NCBI RefSeq assembly: GCF_020144665.1
Contig: NZ_JAAHBQ010000054.1
Span: 1 to 44,759, forward strand
DNA length: 44,759 bases
Source: Oscillatoria salina IIICB1
GTDB taxonomy: Bacteria > Cyanobacteriota > Cyanobacteriia > Cyanobacteriales > SIO1D9
Direction of reading: 5' to 3'
Shown here: in pieces, positions 1 through 8,444 of the stretch
Layout: each line of letters begins with the position of its first letter
Position numbering within the stretch: the stretch's first letter is position 1
Made by a program: the position numbers and the translations under genes
Notes under the pieces: model-generated
The model's input: only the letters and a program-made list of their open reading frames with translations
Databases searched by the model: none
Told to the model about the DNA's origin: nothing

Positions 1-93
1 CAGGGAAGGGGGTTGGGGGGTTAGGTTAAACTAAACAAACCCATAAAAAAACTCCGGAAAACCGGAGTAAACTACTGCGCTCCAAACTTTGTT

Positions 94-1056
94 TTAAGAT
101 ACTAGGACAGGTTCTTCTTTCTCCTCATCTTGGAAAAGAGGCGTACTCAGATAACGTTCCCCAAAACTAGGTTGAATCATGACAATTAACTTACCTTTAT
201 TTTCGGGACGTTGAGCAACTTTGATCGCGGCACAAAGGGCAGCCCCAGAAGAAATTCCTGAAAGAATGCCTTCTTCGCGGGCGAGACGGCGACTGTAGCT
301 GAAGGCTTCTTCGTCGGTGACAGTGACAACTTCATCGATTAATTCGACTTTCAACACTTCAGGGACAAATCCTGCACCGATACCTTGAATTTTATGACTA
401 CCTGGGTCGCCTCCGGAAAGGACGGGGCTGGTAACAGGTTCAACCGCGATCGCCTGAAATTCTGGCTTTTTCTCTTTGAGAAATTCGGCTATACCTGTAA
501 TCGTACCACCAGTACCTACACCTGCGATTAGAATATCTACCTGTCCGTCAGTATCTTCCCAAATTTCTACGGCTGTTGTCTGTCGGTGAATTTCTGGGTT
601 GGCAGGATTGCGAAATTGCTGCGGCATAAAGGAGTTAGGAATGCTCGCCGCGAGTTCTTCCGCCCGCGCGATCGCCCCTTTCATTCCTTTACTGCCTGGA
701 GTTAATTCTAATTTAGCACCATATCCCCGCAACATCGTCCTTCTTTCTAAACTCATGCTGTCGGGCATGGTTAAAATCAGTTTATATCCCTTCGCTGCTG
801 CTGCCATCGCCAAAGCGATCCCCGTATTTCCGGAAGTTGGTTCGACTAAAGTGGTTTTCTCTGGAGAAATTAAACCTTCCTTCTCGGCAGCGTTAATCAT
901 ACTTACCCCAATCCGATCTTTCACTGAAGAAGCAGGATTCATTCCTTCTAGTTTCACCAGAATTTTAGCCACGCAACCTTCAGCTTGAGGTATTTTGTTT
1001 AACTCTACCAACGGAGTCCCACCGACAAGTTCCGTAATATTTTTTGCTACTCGCAT
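94..1056 (-). CDS. cysK: Cysteine synthase A (O-acetylserine sulfhydrylase)
   Basis: PLP enzyme that makes cysteine from O-acetylserine and sulfide in the cytoplasm. The 320-residue length is usual for the family. Lys46 in the SSVKDR motif is the expected PLP Schiff-base lysine, TSGNTG (about 74-79) is the substrate loop, and a GTGGT phosphate-binding loop lies near residue 182. The open frame runs upstream to a TTG at 1065, but I place the start at the ATG at 1056 (MRVAKN), where a GGGA element sits just upstream and the family N-terminus begins. It lies 109 bp downstream of fdxB on the same strand. With serine acetyltransferase NifP about 20 kb away, it would complete cysteine synthesis for NifS. 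CysK versus CysM is not fully separable by eye. Confidence 0.93.
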   Translation of the reverse strand: MRVAKNITELVGGTPLVELNKIPQAEGCVAKILVKLEGMNPASSVKDRIGVSMINAAEKEGLISPEKTTLVEPTSGNTGIALAMAAAAKGYKLILTMPDSMSLERRTMLRGYGAKLELTPGSKGMKGAIARAEELAASIPNSFMPQQFRNPANPEIHRQTTAVEIWEDTDGQVDILIAGVGTGGTITGIAEFLKEKKPEFQAIAVEPVTSPVLSGGDPGSHKIQGIGAGFVPEVLKVELIDEVVTVTDEEAFSYSRRLAREEGILSGISSGAALCAAIKVAQRPENKGKLIVMIQPSFGERYLSTPLFQDEEKEEPVLVS

Positions 1057-1164
1057 GATTCCCAAATCTCGTTCACTTTCTGCTTGTTATACCACTTTCT
1101 TTCAGTCAAGCTACCAATGTAACTTCACCTCAACAAAAAATAGTATTAACAATATTAACAAGCT

Positions 1165-1464
1165 TTAATTGTATTCTGCTAAGGGAGCATGAGTATAGCA
1201 AGATTTCGGACAAATTCTCGAACAAGCTTGACAACCAATACAATTTTCGCCATGAACAATAGTCATCACTTTTCGCTCAATATCATCATCTTCGTCATCG
1301 TCAACAAATTCTCCGTCTTCGTTCAATCCTCTTAATGTTAAAACATTGCGACCGCAAACTTTAAAGCATCTGCCGCAACCAATACATTTAGTTTCGTCAA
1401 TTGCTTGAACAAATTGAGGTTCCCAAGTCAAACCTCCGCCAGTTAAACCAGTTATGTTTGCCAC
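1165..1464 (-). CDS. fdxB: nif-specific ferredoxin III (2[4Fe-4S])
   Basis: Small low-potential ferredoxin of the FdxB/ferredoxin III family that accompanies nif genes. It probably carries electrons to nitrogenase or to cofactor assembly. In 99 residues there are two clusters of cysteines: Cys27, 30, 33, 37 and Cys75, 78, 81, 85, each CxxCxxCxxxC. They are separated by a very acidic loop (DDDEDDD around 55-61) typical of this family. The start is GTG at 1464, supported by GGAG eight bases upstream and by an N-terminus that fits the family. The next gene downstream on this strand is cysK. No separate nifB-linked fdxN occurs in the window, so this protein and FdxH are the only dedicated nif ferredoxins visible. 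Confidence 0.93.
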   Translation of the reverse strand: MANITGLTGGGLTWEPQFVQAIDETKCIGCGRCFKVCGRNVLTLRGLNEDGEFVDDDEDDDIERKVMTIVHGENCIGCQACSRICPKSCYTHAPLAEYN

Positions 1465-1855
1465 GAGCCGTTCTCCTCTTTTTGGCTAAATTAAGCGATA
1501 ATTTTGGTGAAATTCTTCTCCGATAGCGAGTTAGGCTGGGCAAAGGAGATTACAAGTAATATTGTTCAGAAACTCTCACTTTTCAGGTAAATATAATTGA
1601 ATCCTTGCCTGTCTCAATTTTGTGCCTATCTCACTTATTTATTTTATTTTATTGCTATCTTCTTTGTTTTTTGATAAATTTAATCTTTTTGTTATAAACA
1701 ACAGAAAATTTGTTTTAGTTTTTGACTATTTATTTCCGCTAATAATTATAGCAAAAAATGGAAAAAATTCTGTCATGAAAATTACAAAATATTACCACAA
1801 AAATAAAGAGACGTAGCGTACTACGTCTCTCCCAATCGGCAATAACTAATTAAGA
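1465..1855. other. AT-rich intergenic region between fdxB and a methyltransferase gene
   Basis: This 391-bp stretch is the presumed promoter region of fdxB (minus strand). A 64-codon frame at 1622-1816 on the plus strand is extremely AT-rich, has no ribosome binding site and looks non-coding. A perfect hairpin near its end (1807-1830) is listed separately. I see no RNA gene. Confidence 0.5.
1807..1830. repeat. Perfect 10-bp inverted repeat (hairpin)
   Basis: AGAGACGTAG pairs with CTACGTCTCT around a 4-base loop. It sits 26 bp beyond the 3' end of the methyltransferase gene, whose stop is at 1856. Palindromes of this type recur in cyanobacterial genomes as short mobile or structural repeats. 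Here it could also act as a terminator, but there is no clear T-tract. Confidence 0.6.
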
Positions 1856-2476
1856 TTACCTTTTCTTGGCAACAATTTGAAACAAGTGCCAATGCTTTTC
1901 TTCACCAAGTGGAGTTTTACCAGGATGCTCTTCTTCTATCAGCGTTTCAATGACAAAAGATTGCAATAATTCCTCTATCTTTGAGCGAGGATGAGAGTTC
2001 AGATTAGAATAAACCGCCCAAGAGTCGCGATCGCCTAATAGTTGTCCGCAAAAACGACCGCCAGAACGTAAAGAATTGATAATTTTTTGCCACAAAGTAG
2101 CAAATTCTAGCGGCGGACAGAAGATAATTGAAAAGCTAGCATTAATTAAATCTACTTGCTTAGGCAACTCCAATTCTTCAAAGCGCATTACCTGAGTTTC
2201 GAGTAAACTATTATCGATATCCGGACGCTGACAAAGACGAGAAATTGCTTTCGATTCTCCATCAATTCCTAAGACACGCCATCCCCTTCGTAATAGTTCT
2301 ACCGTATCTCTACCATCACCACAACCCAAGTCAACAGCAAAGCAATTATTGTCTTTTTCTGCATCAAAATAATCTAACGCTTGCAAAAGCGTATCTCTGG
2401 GAGGGCGATTTTTCACTGCCTCGTAATATTCTACCCAATCCCGTTCTAAATTTTTATTTTTGGCTTCAGCATTCAT
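1856..2476 (-). CDS. Class I SAM-dependent methyltransferase
   Basis: Soluble methyltransferase of 206 residues with a Rossmann fold. The glycine-rich SAM loop is DLGCGDG (49-55), followed by an acidic residue, Asp72 in GIDGES, at the end of beta-2 that would bind the ribose. The overall pattern resembles the TehB or methyltransferase-11/25 group of small-molecule methyltransferases. The substrate cannot be told from sequence. It stands alone on the minus strand, between fdxB and the divergently read Mop gene. I see no specific link to nitrogen fixation other than position. Confidence 0.8.
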   Translation of the reverse strand: MNAEAKNKNLERDWVEYYEAVKNRPPRDTLLQALDYFDAEKDNNCFAVDLGCGDGRDTVELLRRGWRVLGIDGESKAISRLCQRPDIDNSLLETQVMRFEELELPKQVDLINASFSIIFCPPLEFATLWQKIINSLRSGGRFCGQLLGDRDSWAVYSNLNSHPRSKIEELLQSFVIETLIEEEHPGKTPLGEEKHWHLFQIVAKKR

Positions 2477-2718
2477 CGCGATGACTATTGATTAAAATTT
2501 GACTTATTTCTGATTATAAAACTTCACTTTATAATTATAAGTTGATTTTAAGTTAAATTAAATTTATCTAAAATTTTTCAGAAAAGATTTTTTGAGCAAG
2601 CAGTGATAAAATTCTCTTCCGCTTTTTTGATAAATGTTAGCTATTTTTCTGGGAAAAGTATTTGATTTTGAAAAATAATCGGCTATACTTACTCTTGAAG
2701 TCATCAGGAGATAAAATT

Positions 2719-2928
2719 ATGGCAATTAGCGCTCGCAATCACTTAAAAGGAACTGTGAAAAAGCTCGTTCCTGGAGCAATTAATTCAGAAGTAACTGTAG
2801 AAGTTGCTCCCGGAATAGAAATTGTTTCAGTTATTACCAAATCTTCAGCAGAAAGATTAGCTGTAGAAGAAGGTAAAGAAATTTATGTTGTCATCAAGTC
2901 GTCCGATGTCATGCTTGCAACTGAGTAA
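2719..2928 (+). CDS. Molybdenum-pterin-binding (Mop/TOBE) protein
   Basis: A 69-residue single-domain protein of the Mop/TOBE family. These small proteins oligomerise and bind molybdate or tungstate, serving as a cytoplasmic molybdenum buffer. Visible family features are the N-terminal SARNHLKGTV segment, the VNxEV-like stretch in the middle and a VITKSSAERL helix with a final VxxVIKSSDVM strand. The ATG at 2719 is chosen because AGGAG lies eight bases upstream. An in-frame ATG at 2662 lacks this site and gives a non-family extension. Beside a molybdenum nitrogenase cluster, a role in supplying molybdenum for FeMo-co is a reasonable inference. It converges with feoA across a strong hairpin. 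Confidence 0.88.
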   Translation: MAISARNHLKGTVKKLVPGAINSEVTVEVAPGIEIVSVITKSSAERLAVEEGKEIYVVIKSSDVMLATE

Positions 2929-2950
2929 CTAAGTTCGCTCCTACCAGAAG

Positions 2951-2985
2951 GTAAGAGGAATTGCTGTACTGCTAATTCCTCTTAC
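2951..2985. terminator. Bidirectional terminator-like hairpin between mop and feoA
   Basis: Perfect 12-bp inverted repeat (GTAAGAGGAATT / AATTCCTCTTAC) with an 11-base loop, placed exactly between two convergent genes. It overlaps the feoA stop codon. The position and symmetry suit a shared terminator, although T-tracts are short. Confidence 0.65.
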
Positions 2986-3251
2986 TCGATCTCGATTTTG
3001 CTAGTACCTACCCGCACGTAAATTAATTGAGCAATTTTTTCATTAACAACTAGTCGATTTTCTCCTATTTGAATAACTAAATTAGGAAAACGTTGCTCTA
3101 AAGTAATAGCTAGTCCGGGATTTATACCCATTTCGAGAATTTTTTGCAAAAGATTTTCATCGGAAGTTTTAAAATGACTAATAACTCCTTTTTCCCTCGC
3201 GTTTAACAAATTCAGTGACGATAAACAGACTGTAAAGCTTTGGGTAAACAT
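2982..3251 (-). CDS. feoA: FeoA-domain ferrous iron transport accessory protein
   Basis: An 89-residue SH3-like FeoA domain protein. FeoA is a small cytoplasmic partner of the ferrous permease FeoB. The family signature is visible as LLQKILEMGINPG followed by ITLEQRFP and a C-terminal ENRLVVNEKIAQLIYV segment. A GAGG element lies about 11 bases before the ATG. No feoB is present here, so either feoB lies elsewhere or this is a stand-alone regulator. Several cyanobacterial nif clusters carry feo genes, which fits the heavy iron demand of nitrogenase. Confidence 0.85.
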   Translation of the reverse strand: MFTQSFTVCLSSLNLLNAREKGVISHFKTSDENLLQKILEMGINPGLAITLEQRFPNLVIQIGENRLVVNEKIAQLIYVRVGTSKIEIE

Positions 3252-3446
3252 TAATGAAGAAACCTCATGAAAAGTAAAGTTGAGGTAAGAAAAGACTTGG
3301 GCGATCGCCAGCCAGCTTTTTCTCGATAATCTTTCTTAACTACTCAATTATTAGCATAAGCAAATCAAGCTTATTTAACAGTAGCCTAGGCTACAAAAAG
3401 CTTAGTTTTATATATTAGTAAAACCTCAAAAAAAGAGCGGTTTTTC

Positions 3447-3665
3447 TCACAACTTTTGGTCGGTAGCGTATAATTGCTGATAAATAATCAACAAAATCAA
3501 CGTAAGCAGCATTTTCATAGGGAGAGGAATTAAAACAAAAAACCATACCAAAGCAATTAATCCGGCTGAAACGGCTGCGAGATTATGAACTTCATCATCA
3601 TCATTAAAAACTACCCAAATAGCAGCCAAACTAATCACTAATAAAAACAAGTAAATTGCCAACAT
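3447..3665 (-). CDS. Small predicted membrane protein, unknown function
   Basis: A 72-residue very hydrophobic protein. Residues 1-19 form one membrane segment and residues about 30-66 form one or two more. The acidic loop NDDDEVHN lies between them. I do not recognise a family. It is the same strand as, and 31 bp downstream of, the next unknown gene, so it probably belongs to the tail of the nif transcription unit. No catalytic motif is visible. Confidence 0.55.
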   Translation of the reverse strand: MLAIYLFLLVISLAAIWVVFNDDDEVHNLAAVSAGLIALVWFFVLIPLPMKMLLTLILLIIYQQLYATDQKL

Positions 3666-3696
3666 AATAATCTGAATGAAAATTTGCTCTAAAGAG

Positions 3697-4044
3697 TTAC
3701 TTACCTTGCGTCGCTACCCAAAACAACTCTAACCAAAGACGAGGATTTTCTTGTTTAAGCTTCGATCTAGGATCGCGAATCAGTCTATTTGCATTGAGAT
3801 AAACAACTTCAACCAAGCCCATATTTTCGGCTATTTCTTTGAAAAATTCGTGTTGCGATCGTATTTCAGCAGCTAACTCGTTAGAGTGATAAATCCCAAT
3901 GTAATATAAGCGTTTACCCAATCTTTCCAGATAACATTCAAGGACTTTCACGTAACAGTAATTCAGCACTTGAGCGCTTTTCGGGTAATAGCTATTTATT
4001 ACTGAGACAAATTCGTGAGCGAGTTGTTGTTTACTGATTGCCAT
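3697..4044 (-). CDS. Conserved-looking hypothetical protein at the end of the nif series
   Basis: A 115-residue soluble protein starting at the ATG at 4044 (MAISKQQL). A longer frame reaches 4101 but would overlap the upstream gene by 32 bases, so the shorter start is preferred. It is mostly alpha-helical by appearance, with several Tyr and Cys in the segment LNYCYVKVLECYLERLGKRL (about 46-65). It ends with an aromatic-rich tail (LWLELFWV). No known motif is seen. Position downstream of fdxH and the neighbouring unknown gene suggests an accessory role in nitrogen fixation, but that is inference from context only. Confidence 0.6.
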   Translation of the reverse strand: MAISKQQLAHEFVSVINSYYPKSAQVLNYCYVKVLECYLERLGKRLYYIGIYHSNELAAEIRSQHEFFKEIAENMGLVEVVYLNANRLIRDPRSKLKQENPRLWLELFWVATQGK

Positions 4045-4069
4045 AACATTAATAGCGTGATAAAATAAA

Positions 4070-4426
4070 CTAGATATCAGACAAACACCAGACTTTGACA
4101 CAAGGATTTTTTAGTTGCGTACACTTGTGTTTAAAAGTTAAATTACAAGAGTTACGATAGTTGCGATCGCCAGAGGGTAAATTTAAATCTGAATTTTGTA
4201 AACTTCCTTTTGGTAGGGGACATTCTTCATCAATCAGTTCGCAAAAGAAAGCTGCTGGATGAGAAACTTTAACGATACGGTTATTTTTCCGTTCGAGTTC
4301 TAAATCTTTATTAAAAATAAACTCACTGTAATCTGCTAAACTATCTAGTCCCAATAAATTTAAGGTTATTTCCGTAGCTAACCAAAATCCCGTTTTATTA
4401 AATAACTTATTCCAGTGGACTAACAT
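4070..4426 (-). CDS. Hypothetical protein downstream of fdxH
   Basis: A 118-residue soluble protein beginning MLVHWNKLF. It contains Cys87-rich to C-terminal features: the last third has four cysteines (in RNSCNLTFKHKC, LKNPC and VWC), which could bind metal. The N-terminal half is hydrophobic-helical (GFWLATEITLNLLGLDSL). No family is recognised. The gene lies 108 bp downstream of fdxH, and its stop lies 25 bp ahead of the next start, consistent with an operon. Whether it has a nif function is unknown. Confidence 0.55.
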   Translation of the reverse strand: MLVHWNKLFNKTGFWLATEITLNLLGLDSLADYSEFIFNKDLELERKNNRIVKVSHPAAFFCELIDEECPLPKGSLQNSDLNLPSGDRNYRNSCNLTFKHKCTQLKNPCVKVWCLSDI

Positions 4427-4534
4427 ATAATCGCACCCTATTTTGGTTAGCTAATAATGCGCGATCGCTAACGGCTAACCCAGACAAATCGACAATTAGC
4501 CATTAGCATAAACTCACCAATTAGTCAAATTAAT

Positions 4535-4867
<333 letters not shown>

Positions 4868-4904
4868 TTAATCAATTATCGAACTTACGCAAATTCCAAG
4901 TGAA

Positions 4905-5270
4905 TTAGCTACAAGGTACGGCAGTAGGAGTACAATCTCCGGCGGAAAAAGACTTACCGCAACCGCAACTATCAGTAGCATTAGGGTTAGTAAAAGTAAA
5001 CCCACTTTGCAACAAACTATCAACAAAATCGATTACCACGCCTTTGAGTAACGGCGCACTTTGAGGATCGATATAAATGCGAACTTTATCTTGCTCAAAA
5101 ACCAAATCGTCAGAATTGCGTTTGTTAGTTATATCCAAGACATATTCGTAGCCACTACAACCACCATCAACCACAGCCAAACGAACTGCTTTTTCAGTAG
5201 TTTCATCAGCACTAGCTCGCACAAAACTGCGTAAACGGAAAGCAGCTTTTTCAGTTAAAGTAACAGTCAT
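4905..5270 (-). CDS. hesB: A-type iron-sulfur carrier HesB
   Basis: A 121-residue A-type Fe-S scaffold/carrier (IscA/HesB family) associated with nitrogenase cluster biogenesis. The three conserved cysteines are Cys38 (in DGGCSGY) and Cys102 and Cys104 (in SCGCGKSF). The ATG at 5270 (MTVTLTEK) is chosen over the one four codons earlier because GGAG lies just upstream of it, inside the extended reading. It sits between hesA and fdxH. A C-terminal extra cysteine-containing tail (DCTPTAVPCS) goes beyond the usual IscA end. Confidence 0.94.
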   Translation of the reverse strand: MTVTLTEKAAFRLRSFVRASADETTEKAVRLAVVDGGCSGYEYVLDITNKRNSDDLVFEQDKVRIYIDPQSAPLLKGVVIDFVDSLLQSGFTFTNPNATDSCGCGKSFSAGDCTPTAVPCS

Positions 5271-5301
5271 AAAAATCTCCATTGAGTCTTACAATTACCA
5301 T

Positions 5302-6120
5302 TTAGTGACTATAACTCGTCACTGGAAACTTTAAAAAATCATCCTTTTCTGACGAGAAATTAGTAATAGTTTCTCGTCCTTTGTTGCCACATACAGGACA
5401 ATCGGGATCGTGATAAGTACGACGTTTAGCAAACTCCAAACGATTTAAATCCATTGTCAGTAATTTGCCTAAAAGTGGCTCGCCAAATCCAGCAATTACC
5501 TGAATCGCTTGCAAAGCAGTCAAACAAGCCAAAGTTCCCGAAACTGCACCCAAAACACCAAAACCGCGTCGATCCCATTCCGGTTTTTCGGGGAATAAAC
5601 AAGAAAGGCAGGGAGTTTTACCAGGGATAATTGTCGTAAGATAAGCTTCCATATTATTCATCGCAGCTTCGATCATTGGCTTATTCCATTTCACGCAAGC
5701 AGCATTGAGCAAATCTCGCTCGTCAAAATTGTGAGCGCAACTCAAGGCGATATCAGACTGTTGCACCAAGGAATCTACATTTTCCGGGGTAATATATTCC
5801 GCGATCGCGTCAATTTCCACATCAGGATTAATCTTCTCTAAAGTTTCCTTCGCTTTGAAAACCCTAGGTTTACCCACCCAATCATCAGTCATCAAAATCT
5901 GACGATTCATATCATCCAAACGCAACTCGCCACCCCGAACTAAAATCAACTTACCGATCCCAGCAACAGCGAGGTATAATGCTACAGTTCCGCCTAAGCC
6001 ACCCACTCCTGAAACTACAGCAGTTGAAGCCTTAAGTAAATTTTGCCCTTCCTCCCCAAAACCAGGAAGCATTATTTGTCGTTGATAGCGTTCCAATTCC
6101 TTAGCTGTAAGTTCTAACAC
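5302..6120 (-). CDS. hesA: HesA, ThiF/MoeB-like adenylyltransferase
   Basis: A 272-residue E1-like adenylating enzyme. The Rossmann nucleotide loop is SGVGGLGG (37-44), preceded by the family N-terminus RYQRQIMLPGFGEEGQ. Further on are a DDMNRQI motif typical of ThiF/MoeB, and two cysteine pairs (CLSC and CPVC) that would bind zinc. HesA is encoded with nif genes in cyanobacteria and is thought to take part in cofactor or Fe-S processing; its exact substrate is unsettled. Translation appears to start at GTG 6120, 15 bp after nifW, with AAGGAG upstream. Confidence 0.93.
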   Translation of the reverse strand: MLELTAKELERYQRQIMLPGFGEEGQNLLKASTAVVSGVGGLGGTVALYLAVAGIGKLILVRGGELRLDDMNRQILMTDDWVGKPRVFKAKETLEKINPDVEIDAIAEYITPENVDSLVQQSDIALSCAHNFDERDLLNAACVKWNKPMIEAAMNNMEAYLTTIIPGKTPCLSCLFPEKPEWDRRGFGVLGAVSGTLACLTALQAIQVIAGFGEPLLGKLLTMDLNRLEFAKRRTYHDPDCPVCGNKGRETITNFSSEKDDFLKFPVTSYSH

Positions 6121-6135
6121 GCCTTTAATTGCTCC

Positions 6136-6471
6136 TTAGTCGGTGGTCTTAATTTCTGATACCAAAACAACGTTCTTTGGTTTTTCCTGAAACACCTTAA
6201 ACAGCTTCGTTTCTATCGGGCTGGAGGTGCGGAAAAGTTCGTAAGCTTCAGTCAAAGCATCCTGATATTTAGCCAAACGTTCTTGCTCGTCTACATCAGG
6301 AAAAACCTTGTCAATTTCCTCAATTAACAGCGAAAACTGCTTCAAAATATGCAAGCGGTTGACATTAACGAAATGTTGGTCATAAGGAATATCAAAAAAC
6401 TGGAAATACTCCTCAGCATCAACAAGCTTTTTGAAATCAGCTAAACTTTGATAATTAGTTGCTTCAGTCAT
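6136..6471 (-). CDS. nifW: Nitrogenase-stabilizing/protective protein NifW
   Basis: A 111-residue NifW protein. In Azotobacter, NifW associates with the MoFe protein and helps protect it from oxygen or complete its maturation. The family pattern is visible in DAEEYFQFFDIPYD near the N-terminus and FLxxFSLLIEEID-like helices. I use the ATG at 6471: it overlaps the stop of the preceding DUF683 gene as ATGA, a classical translational-coupling junction. The longer in-frame ATG at 6489 lies inside the upstream gene. hesA follows after 15 bp. Confidence 0.93.
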   Translation of the reverse strand: MTEATNYQSLADFKKLVDAEEYFQFFDIPYDQHFVNVNRLHILKQFSLLIEEIDKVFPDVDEQERLAKYQDALTEAYELFRTSSPIETKLFKVFQEKPKNVVLVSEIKTTD

Positions 6472-6704
6472 TTTAATTGCTTCTCCCATACTTTCAGTTG
6501 TTTTTTTAGTTCAGCTAACTCGCGATAAATTTCGTAAGTTTTCGCAGCTTCATCGGGCAGCTTTTCAAAATCAGTTGGTAAACCTTCCGCCAGATCGTGC
6601 AAGTCCATTTTCATTTGACCTGCTTTACTATTAAGGCGCTTGACTTTCTTTTTTAGCTCCTCAACTGCTTCCGGGGTAACTGTTTGTTCGGTAAATTGAG
6701 CCAT
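6468..6704 (-). CDS. DUF683 (CCE_0567-like) nif-cluster protein
   Basis: A 78-residue helical-hairpin protein of the DUF683 family, whose Cyanothece member CCE_0567 has a solved structure and was described as a nitrogen-fixation-associated metalloprotein. The sequence is almost wholly helix-forming and rich in Lys/Glu/Leu, with a break at GLPTDFEKLPDE (about 41-52). The start is the ATG at 6704 (MAQFTEQT). The longer frame to 6725 begins with TTG and is not needed. Its stop overlaps the nifW start (ATGA). Function is not established; the location between the DUF269 gene and nifW is the standard one. Confidence 0.88.
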   Translation of the reverse strand: MAQFTEQTVTPEAVEELKKKVKRLNSKAGQMKMDLHDLAEGLPTDFEKLPDEAAKTYEIYRELAELKKQLKVWEKQLK

Positions 6705-6815
6705 TTTTGCTTCAGAAATCGACAACTTTTCCTTGATTACGGGGGTGCGTTCAGCCTGATTTTTTCTAACTTTTTAACCTGAATTTTTCGCTTTAACGCA
6801 CCCTGATGAAACTAT

Positions 6816-7292
6816 TTAAGCATTAGCAGCTTCAGGAAAACGCTTGATAGTTTCCACACCCGATTTAGTCAATTTTTCCCCTTGGCTAGCTAATTTTTCT
6901 AGGGAATCATAGCCAAAACGTTGTGCATCGCGGAGAGTCCGAGAAACAACCATCAAGCGACCAGTCCAGACTAACGACCAACCAAAACCTTCATGGCTAA
7001 GATCGATAACTACTTGACAAAGTTTACCTGTTTCTTTCTCAATGCAAGCAGCTACAGCGCGATAGAAAGAGAGGACTCTTAATTGAGTAGCTGGTTCTAC
7101 ATCTCCGCTAACAGAAATTTGGCGTTTTTTCTCTTTACTAACCACAAAAGGTGCGAGGACTAATTCATCACTCCAGCTACGATAAACTCCGTAATGATCT
7201 TGAGCCCGAACTTGCCTGACTAATTCTTGTAAAAAGGTATTTTCAGCTACAAAAGCGGCTTTATTTTCTTGAGTTGTTGTTGTCGAAGTCAT
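6816..7292 (-). CDS. NifX-associated protein (DUF269 family), first copy
   Basis: A 158-residue DUF269 (NifX-associated) protein, found beside nifX in many diazotrophs and presumed to assist FeMo-co synthesis or handling. Characteristic segments are FLQELVRQVRAQDHYG, the SFYRAVAACIEKETG helix and SHEGFGWSLVWTGRLMVVSR. It lies 75 bp after nifX. This copy keeps the Trp-rich GWSLVW core usual for the family, so I take it as the canonical member. A clearly related second copy lies on the other side of nifX. Confidence 0.9.
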   Translation of the reverse strand: MTSTTTTQENKAAFVAENTFLQELVRQVRAQDHYGVYRSWSDELVLAPFVVSKEKKRQISVSGDVEPATQLRVLSFYRAVAACIEKETGKLCQVVIDLSHEGFGWSLVWTGRLMVVSRTLRDAQRFGYDSLEKLASQGEKLTKSGVETIKRFPEAANA

Positions 7293-7367
7293 GGTACTAA
7301 TTTGGTTCGTTGTTTGCTAGGTAAAACTATAAAGATAGAAAAAGTTTTTTGCGGTTTTTCTCCCGAA

Positions 7368-7790
7368 TTAAACATATTCTTTTTCGGCTACTTCTTCATC
7401 TTCAAAATCAAATTTGTTTGCGTCTTGCTGAAGAGCTTTTCTGAGCCAAGGTGGAGGATTACCATTTAGGGTTATCACTAATTTACTCAAGATTTCTTCA
7501 ATTTTTTCTTCTTCGCTTCTTGACTTAACTGGAGTCACTTTTTTGCGAATTAAACGTGCGGCTGCACTGCCACCAATAGCAGAAACATAAACAATCGTGC
7601 AGTCAGCAAGAGCTTCGATTTTGGGAACTAATTTATCTTCGTTTCCATCTTCTTTTAAATCTCCACCAAACTGAAGAGTATTTAAGAAGGTATAGCCCTC
7701 TGTATTAACTTCGTAAACATCGATCTTTTTCGCCCAACCAAAGTGAGCATTGACGTGAACATTATCGCTAGTAGTAAAGGCAACTTTCAT
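7368..7790 (-). CDS. nifX: Nitrogenase cofactor-carrier protein NifX
   Basis: A 140-residue NifX. In Azotobacter NifX binds NifB-co and the VK-cluster between NifB and NifEN. The domain begins at residue 1 (MKVAFTTSDN) and shows the HFGWAKKIDVYEV motif and the ADCTIVYVSAIGGSAAARLI loop that mark the dinitrogenase Fe-Mo cofactor-binding superfamily, also fused to the C-terminus of NifB. AAGGAG lies nine bases upstream of the ATG. It is flanked on both sides by DUF269 paralogues, a nested arrangement discussed in the findings. Confidence 0.95.
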   Translation of the reverse strand: MKVAFTTSDNVHVNAHFGWAKKIDVYEVNTEGYTFLNTLQFGGDLKEDGNEDKLVPKIEALADCTIVYVSAIGGSAAARLIRKKVTPVKSRSEEEKIEEILSKLVITLNGNPPPWLRKALQQDANKFDFEDEEVAEKEYV

Positions 7791-7811
7791 TGGTGTTCTC
7801 CTTGAATTTAG

Positions 7812-8294
7812 TTAAATTTGTGCGGAGGTTAAGGAAGGAAACTCAAAATAATTTTCGGCTAATTTAATCGCACTTTGAGTGATTTTTTCTCCTTCACCAG
7901 CGAGTGTGTCTAAAGATTCAAAACCAAAACAGGAAGCATTGCGTAATATTTGGGAAACAACTAACAACGAGCCGCAAACAACCATTACGCTACCTAATCC
8001 TTCTTGACTCAAATTAATGAATGCTTCAGTTATTTGACCTGTTTCTTGTTCTAAACGAGCGGCAATTGTGCGATAAAAAGCAAAAATTAGTTGTAGAAGT
8101 GTCGCATCTAGTTGGAGATGTTTGCATTCTTTTTTGTTAGTCAGTAATAAACTAAGCAGCGATTCATTTGAGTAATGGCGATACAGATTAGTTGTGTCTA
8201 AAATGCGAATTTGGCGTACTAATTCGTCGAGGAAAGGGTTGTTTAAGTTAGCTGTATCGCTTAGGTGGTTTGGGTTTTCTATGAGAGTAAGCAT
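7812..8294 (-). CDS. Second, diverged DUF269 (NifX-associated) protein
   Basis: A 160-residue paralogue of the DUF269 protein at 6816-7292. The two align along most of their length: NPFLDELVRQIR versus NTFLQELVRQVR, FYRTIAARLEQETG versus FYRAVAACIEKETG, and GFESLDTLAGEGEKIT versus GYDSLEKLASQGEKLT. This copy has lost the Trp-containing GWSLVW core (it reads GSVMVV) and a lysine-rich stretch near residue 55. It sits between nifN and nifX, 21 bp ahead of nifX, so it should be cotranscribed. It may be a specialised partner for NifX or NifN, or a decaying duplicate; the intact frame and operon spacing favour a functional protein. Confidence 0.85.
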   Translation of the reverse strand: MLTLIENPNHLSDTANLNNPFLDELVRQIRILDTTNLYRHYSNESLLSLLLTNKKECKHLQLDATLLQLIFAFYRTIAARLEQETGQITEAFINLSQEGLGSVMVVCGSLLVVSQILRNASCFGFESLDTLAGEGEKITQSAIKLAENYFEFPSLTSAQI

Positions 8295-8444
8295 TTCGGG
8301 TAGTTTTAGTCTGAAGAGGCGTACTGCTGGAGCAAATTAGAGTCAATTCTCACTCGGTTTATTTATCAATTTGAGAATTGTTGTTTGTGGAGTAAATTTA
8401 ACCTAATTTCATCATACATTATTTTCAACATAAAGAATAGTGAT

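Noticed and set aside
1622-1816. 64-codon plus-strand frame between fdxB and the methyltransferase gene
   Set aside because: Extremely AT-rich, composed mostly of Phe, Leu, Ile and Lys codons, no ribosome binding site, and its end runs into the hairpin at 1807-1830.
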